A stretch of 18,139 nt of DNA, taken from NCBI GenBank assembly GCA_020719895.1, contig DYPM01000027.1, forward strand, positions 1 through 18,139, given 5' to 3'. The stretch is from Sulfurovum sp. (lineage in GTDB: Bacteria; Campylobacterota; Campylobacteria; Campylobacterales; Sulfurovaceae). Below are positions 14,452-18,139 of the stretch, in pieces (position 1 is the first letter of the stretch; each line of letters opens with the position of its first letter). The notes beneath the pieces are model-generated. The model had not been told where the DNA came from. It made no database searches and worked only from the letters and a program-made list of their open reading frames with translations. The translations under genes were made by a program, and so were the position numbers.

Positions 14452-14481
14452 TTGAAACACTTAGGGGTTTGATACTATAAT
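14452..14481 (+). promoter_or_regulatory. Sigma70-type promoter for thiI-yidD-pyrC-can
   Basis: TTGAAA (14,452-14,457) is followed after 18 bp by a perfect TATAAT (14,476-14,481). The expected start near 14,488 gives a leader of about 120 nt that contains the degenerate repeat copy D. Confidence 0.6.
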
Positions 14482-14503
14482 ATAAGGATATTTCTAAAAG
14501 CAC

Positions 14504-14570
14504 AGATTGTCTTGTCTACGTTTGTAGTGATAAATCATCTCTTTGCGAACAAAGTGAAACAATCCATATT
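14504..14570 (+). repeat. Degenerate palindromic element, copy D
   Basis: The right half (TTTGCGAACAAAGTGAAACAATCCAT region) closely follows the right half of copy A. Outer arms AGATTGT (14,504-14,510) and ACAATC (14,559-14,564) are kept. Inside, the hairpins have changed to CTAC/GTAG and CTTTG/CAAAG with a CGAA loop. It lies in the thiI leader. Confidence 0.5.
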
Positions 14571-14609
14571 TAGAGATTCATAATAAGCTATTTTTAAAAG
14601 GCAATCGCT

Positions 14610-16070
14610 TTGGAAGCGTCTCAGACACAAAAATTTATTCTCAAACTCTTTTCTGAAATTATGGTCAAAGGCAATAAGGCCAAAAAACAGATGATAGGGC
14701 AACTTTTTGGTAATCTTAAAATATTACTCTCCCACAATCAAGCGATTGCGATACGTAAGTTTGGCGACAAGATTGAAGTGGTCGCACCTCTTGAGGTGAC
14801 CCAAAAAACACGTCGTATACTTCTTGATACGTCGGGTATTGATCAAGTTCTTGAAGCAATTGGATTTGATAATGTTGAGACGCTTGATCAAATCAATACT
14901 ATTGTGTCTCAAGTGGTTTCTGCCACTATTGAAAACAAAACTTTCGTGGTGCGTACCAAACGTAATGGAAAACACCCTTTTAGCTCTTCGCAGATATCAA
15001 GTGAATTGGGACGTTATCTTCTTGAGAATACTAATGCAAAAGGAGTGGATTTACATACTCCAGAGGTGACTGTTCGACTTGAACTTGTCAATCATCAACT
15101 TAATATTATTACTGCAAAACATCAAGGATTAGGCGGTTTTCCTATTGGTACACAAGGAGAGATTCTCTCTTTGATGTCAGGTGGTTTTGACTCGACTGTT
15201 GCTTCATATCTTGCTATCAAAAGAGGCATTAAAACCCATTATCTTTTTTTTAATCTTGGCGGTATCGCTCATGAGATTGGAGTCAAACAAGTAGCGTTTT
15301 ATTTGTGGAATAAGTTTTCTTCTTCGCATCGCGTCAAGTTTATTACTGTGCCGTTTGAGGATGTGGTAGAAGAGATTTTTCGTTCCACTTCACAGCCTTA
15401 TATGGGTGTGACACTCAAACGATTGATGCTTATTGCATCAGAAAAAATTGCTGATGAGATGAAAATAGATGCAGTGATGACAGGAGAGAGTGTCGCTCAA
15501 GTGAGCAGTCAAACCCTTAGAAATCTTGCACTGATTGATCAAGCCACTACAAAATTGGTGCTTCGTCCGCTTGCTATGATGAATAAACCAGACATTATTG
15601 CTATTGCCGATGCGATAGGGACAAAAAAATTTGCCGAAACAATGCCTGAATATTGTGGTGTAATCTCTAAAAATCCTGTTATACACGGCTCCTTCAAACG
15701 TATTGTAAGAGAATCCAAAGCATTTGATTATGATGTACTTCAAACTGCTGTTGCCTCTGCAAAAACAGTCGATATTCATACTATCATCGAAGATATCAAT
15801 CGTTTGGCTCCAGTTGCTGTTGAGTGTGAGATTACCCATTTCAATCAAGTGATTGTAGATATTCGTGCAGATGAACATCGTACACCAGTACCATTTGAAA
15901 CTCTTGCGATTGCGTTTCATAAACTCAAATCAGAGTTCAAAAAACTTCCTCAAGACAAAGAGTATCTTCTTTATTGTGATAAAGGCGTATTGAGTCAGCT
16001 TCATGCTCAATATTTACGAGACGAAGGTCATCACAATCTCAAAGTATTTCGCCCCAAAGATATAGTATGA
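14610..16070 (+). CDS. thiI: tRNA 4-thiouridine synthetase ThiI with rhodanese domain
   Basis: A 486-aa enzyme of the full-length, rhodanese-fused type. It makes 4-thiouridine in tRNA and in some bacteria supplies sulfur for the thiamine thiazole. A ferredoxin-like/THUMP region covers about 5-175, the PP-loop SGGFDS is at 190-195, and the AANH domain runs to about 360. Cys349 in EYCGVISKNP corresponds to E. coli Cys344, and Cys456 in YCDKGV is the rhodanese persulfide cysteine, so both catalytic cysteines are present. The start is taken as TTG at 14,610, with AAAAGG 8 nt upstream and the family N-terminus (KFILKLFSEI) following; no ATG fits. It overlaps yidD by ATGA. Confidence 0.93.
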   Translation: MEASQTQKFILKLFSEIMVKGNKAKKQMIGQLFGNLKILLSHNQAIAIRKFGDKIEVVAPLEVTQKTRRILLDTSGIDQVLEAIGFDNVETLDQINTIVSQVVSATIENKTFVVRTKRNGKHPFSSSQISSELGRYLLENTNAKGVDLHTPEVTVRLELVNHQLNIITAKHQGLGGFPIGTQGEILSLMSGGFDSTVASYLAIKRGIKTHYLFFNLGGIAHEIGVKQVAFYLWNKFSSSHRVKFITVPFEDVVEEIFRSTSQPYMGVTLKRLMLIASEKIADEMKIDAVMTGESVAQVSSQTLRNLALIDQATTKLVLRPLAMMNKPDIIAIADAIGTKKFAETMPEYCGVISKNPVIHGSFKRIVRESKAFDYDVLQTAVASAKTVDIHTIIEDINRLAPVAVECEITHFNQVIVDIRADEHRTPVPFETLAIAFHKLKSEFKKLPQDKEYLLYCDKGVLSQLHAQYLRDEGHHNLKVFRPKDIV

Positions 16071-16438
16071 ACTTTTCACGATTTTATTTAATTCCCATTA
16101 GCGGTTATCAATATCTCTCCAAAATGCTTCCATCGTCGTGTCGTTACTATCCGAGTTGTTCGGAGTATGCAAAATGGCAATTTCTTTTCAATCCACCACA
16201 CAAAGCCATACTCTACAGTACGCTTCGTATTGGTCGGTGTAATCAGCTTTTTTTAGGTGGTATAGATTATCCTCTTGTCTCCTATAAACCACCAAAACGA
16301 CTTCAGTTGATTGATATTAAACGCTTTTGTGGCAAAATGATCATCGTCTACTGGTTAGTGCCACATACACAAAATAACCGATTTTATGCCATAAAGGATT
16401 TTGATGCCACAACAATTACTGCTCCACTCGCCTCTTGA
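16067..16438 (+). CDS. yidD: YidD-like membrane protein insertion efficiency factor
   Basis: A 123-aa protein. Residues 21-60 carry the YidD signature: LPSSCRYYPSCSEYA with Cys25 and Cys31, then RIGRCNQLFLGGIDYP near residue 67. An amphipathic N-terminal helix (residues 1-20) would bind the inner membrane. YidD helps YidC/Sec insertion of membrane proteins. A tail of about 50 residues after GGIDYP has no similarity I recognise. Its place between thiI and pyrC is unusual, since yidD normally lies in the rpmH-rnpA-yidD-yidC cluster; it may be a second copy. The 3' end overlaps pyrC by 35 nt. Confidence 0.85.
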   Translation: MNFSRFYLIPISGYQYLSKMLPSSCRYYPSCSEYAKWQFLFNPPHKAILYSTLRIGRCNQLFLGGIDYPLVSYKPPKRLQLIDIKRFCGKMIIVYWLVPHTQNNRFYAIKDFDATTITAPLAS

Positions 16439-17423
16439 TATGCACCTTCATTTGCGAGATGGTGAGATGCTCCAAAAGATTGCCAAAGAGAGTGCTTATA
16501 GCTTTTGCGGTGCGATCGTCATGCCAAATCTTACTACGCCAGTCACTACAAAAGAAGCAGTGATTGCCTACAAAGAGCGTATCAAAGAGGCGATTGGAGA
16601 AGAGAAATTTGAGCCTTATATGACTCTTTTTTTTAAATCTGACTTCGATAGAACATTTTTGGAATCACTCAAAGCACATATCACCGCAATCAAACTTTAT
16701 CCCGCAGGTATCACTACAAACTCTTTTGGTGGCGTCAGTGGTTTTGATATCCAAACACTCCAAAAAACACTCCAAGCGATGAGTGATTTGGAAATACCGC
16801 TTTGCATTCACGGAGAAACCAACGGTTTTGTGATGGATAGAGAAGCAGAGTTTGTACCGATTTATGAGAGATTGGCGACTGCATTTCCAAAGCTCAAAAT
16901 CATTATGGAGCATATTACCACTAAAGCAAGTGTCGAGGCGTTAGAGAGACATGAAAATCTCTATGCGACTATCACACTTCACCATCTTTTGATTACCTTA
17001 GATGATGTAGCAGGAGGATTGTTGCGACCGCATCTTTTTTGTAAACCTATCGCAAAACATCCCAAAGATAGAGAAGCACTTCTTGATGTTGCACTCAAAG
17101 CACATCCCAAAGTGATGTTTGGCTCCGACTCCGCACCTCATCCAAAAGAAGCAAAAGAGACGTGTGGTTGTGCTGCTGGTATTTTTACGGCTCCGATTGC
17201 ACTGCAGATGCTCGCTGAACTGTTTGAAAAACATGGTTCATTGGAGAAGTTGGGTGATTTTGTGAGTGGCAATGCTAAGCGTATCTACAGCATCACACCG
17301 CTTTCCAAAACTGTCGTACTCGAAAAATCTCCATTTCGTGTTCGCGAACACTACAACGGTGTCGTTCCGATGTTTGCAAATGAGACTATTGCTTACATTA
17401 TTAAAGAGGTGATCAATGGATAA
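16404..17423 (+). CDS. pyrC: Dihydroorotase, E. coli-type
   Basis: A 339-aa zinc amidohydrolase that closes the pyrimidine ring by converting carbamoyl-aspartate to dihydroorotate. Metal and catalytic positions are complete: His14 and His16 in DMHLHLRDG, carbamylated Lys97 in IKLYPAGITTNS, His136 in CIHGE, His170 in MEHITTK, and Asp242 in FGSDSAPH. The PAGITTNS loop identifies the class II (E. coli-like) form. The ATG at 16,404 has AAGGA just upstream and is preferred to the adjacent TTG. It overlaps both yidD and can. Confidence 0.95.
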   Translation: MPQQLLLHSPLDMHLHLRDGEMLQKIAKESAYSFCGAIVMPNLTTPVTTKEAVIAYKERIKEAIGEEKFEPYMTLFFKSDFDRTFLESLKAHITAIKLYPAGITTNSFGGVSGFDIQTLQKTLQAMSDLEIPLCIHGETNGFVMDREAEFVPIYERLATAFPKLKIIMEHITTKASVEALERHENLYATITLHHLLITLDDVAGGLLRPHLFCKPIAKHPKDREALLDVALKAHPKVMFGSDSAPHPKEAKETCGCAAGIFTAPIALQMLAELFEKHGSLEKLGDFVSGNAKRIYSITPLSKTVVLEKSPFRVREHYNGVVPMFANETIAYIIKEVING

Positions 17424-18063
17424 GCGACTCAAAACATTTGTAGAAGGTCACAGTGATTTTCGTCAAGTGAGGTTTGAAAAAAACAGAAAGAGATTTTATG
17501 ATTTGGTGCAAAAAGGACAAAATCCAAAAGCTCTTTTTATCGGTTGCTCCGATTCTCGTGTCGTTCCTGAACTCATTATCGGCTCTAAGCCAGGAGATCT
17601 TTTTATCATTCGTAATATCGGAAATTTTGTTGCACCTTTTAAACCTGATGCTGATTTTCACGCGACTGCTTCAGCGATAGAGTATGCAGTGAGTATTCTT
17701 GAGGTCTCTGATATTATCGTTTGTGGACACTCTCACTGTGGTGCGATTGAAGCGTTGTTTCATCCTATCCAAAAAAATAATGAAAACATTCATACGATAA
17801 AATGGCTTGAGCTGGGTGAAATCGCCAAAAATACAGCACTTTTGCAGTACAAAAACGGTGAACTCAAAAATACCGATAAGATGCTACGTTATACAGAAAA
17901 ACTCTCAGTAGTTCATCAAATCGACAATCTTCTCACCTATCCTGGTGTCAAACGACGCGTCGATGATGGAACTCTTTTTTTGCATGCGTGGCATTATGAG
18001 ATTGAAAGTGGAATCATAGAGAGTTATGATGATGCTCTTTATGAATTCAGACCTTTAAGGTAA
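17416..18063 (+). CDS. can: Beta-class carbonic anhydrase
   Basis: A 215-aa cytosolic zinc enzyme interconverting CO2 and bicarbonate. Zinc ligands are Cys44 in CSDSRVVPE, His105 and Cys108 in CGHSHCGA; the Asp46-Arg48 dyad is present. The length and the ending (FLHAWHYEIESGIIESYD) are typical. It overlaps the pyrC stop by 8 nt, so the two are translated from one message. Bicarbonate is the substrate of carbamoyl-phosphate synthase, which feeds the pathway of PyrC, so the pairing may be functional. A weak 6-bp inverted repeat (TGACAC/GTGTCA, 18,092-18,115) follows the stop but lacks a U-run. Confidence 0.95.
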   Translation: MDKRLKTFVEGHSDFRQVRFEKNRKRFYDLVQKGQNPKALFIGCSDSRVVPELIIGSKPGDLFIIRNIGNFVAPFKPDADFHATASAIEYAVSILEVSDIIVCGHSHCGAIEALFHPIQKNNENIHTIKWLELGEIAKNTALLQYKNGELKNTDKMLRYTEKLSVVHQIDNLLTYPGVKRRVDDGTLFLHAWHYEIESGIIESYDDALYEFRPLR

Positions 18064-18139
18064 AATTCAATTTACCCTAATCATTATCAGCTGACACAGA
18101 AAGGTTGCAGTGTCATATTAAGTTGTTGATAGTATTTGG

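Overview
The window is AT-rich and gene-dense, and its content points to a member of the Campylobacterota (Epsilonproteobacteria), probably a free-living relative of Sulfurimonas or Sulfurovum rather than a host-associated Campylobacter or Helicobacter. The best marker is the minus-strand block tatD-rlpA-hisB-kdsC-lptC-lptA-engB, which resembles the tatD-mltD-rlpA-kdsC-lptC-lptA-engB order I recall from Campylobacter jejuni and Helicobacter pylori. A short N-acetylglutamate-synthase-type acetyltransferase and an AspRS with non-discriminating features agree with this. I cannot fix the genus from sequence alone.

Layout, left to right. Positions 1-3.5 kb: a possible 3' end of a plus-strand gene, an unrecognised 245-residue protein with its own promoter and operator-like palindrome, and the aspS-adk operon closed by a hairpin terminator (all three genes minus strand). 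Positions 3.5-5.0 kb: a small plus-strand DUF2892-like membrane protein, a small acidic coiled-coil protein (minus) and a DedA membrane protein (plus). Positions 5.0-10.0 kb: a long minus-strand housekeeping operon with stop/start overlaps or tiny gaps. It covers TatD, RlpA, histidine synthesis (HisB), Kdo and LPS transport (KdsC, LptC, LptA), the ribosome GTPase EngB and a GNAT enzyme. Positions 10.1-10.26 kb hold a candidate structured RNA. Positions 10.26-14.36 kb: a four-gene minus-strand operon, A2-B2-A1-B1, made of two MotA/TolQ/ExbB-like channel proteins and two MotB-like partners, only one of which has an OmpA peptidoglycan-binding domain. Positions 14.4-18.1 kb: a plus-strand operon thiI-yidD-pyrC-can with every junction overlapping, driven by a good sigma70-type promoter.

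The least explained parts are the double stator-like operon, which resembles ZorAB/MotAB proton channels but has no Zorya effector gene beside it, and the candidate RNA at about 10,148-10,246, which has a 16-bp closing stem and a hairpin loop resembling the anti-Shine-Dalgarno tail of 16S rRNA. A family of short palindromic intergenic elements (about 4,947-5,045, 9,006-9,122, 9,982-10,101 and a decayed copy at 14,504-14,570) occupies several gaps. One of them sits where mltD is expected between tatD and rlpA.
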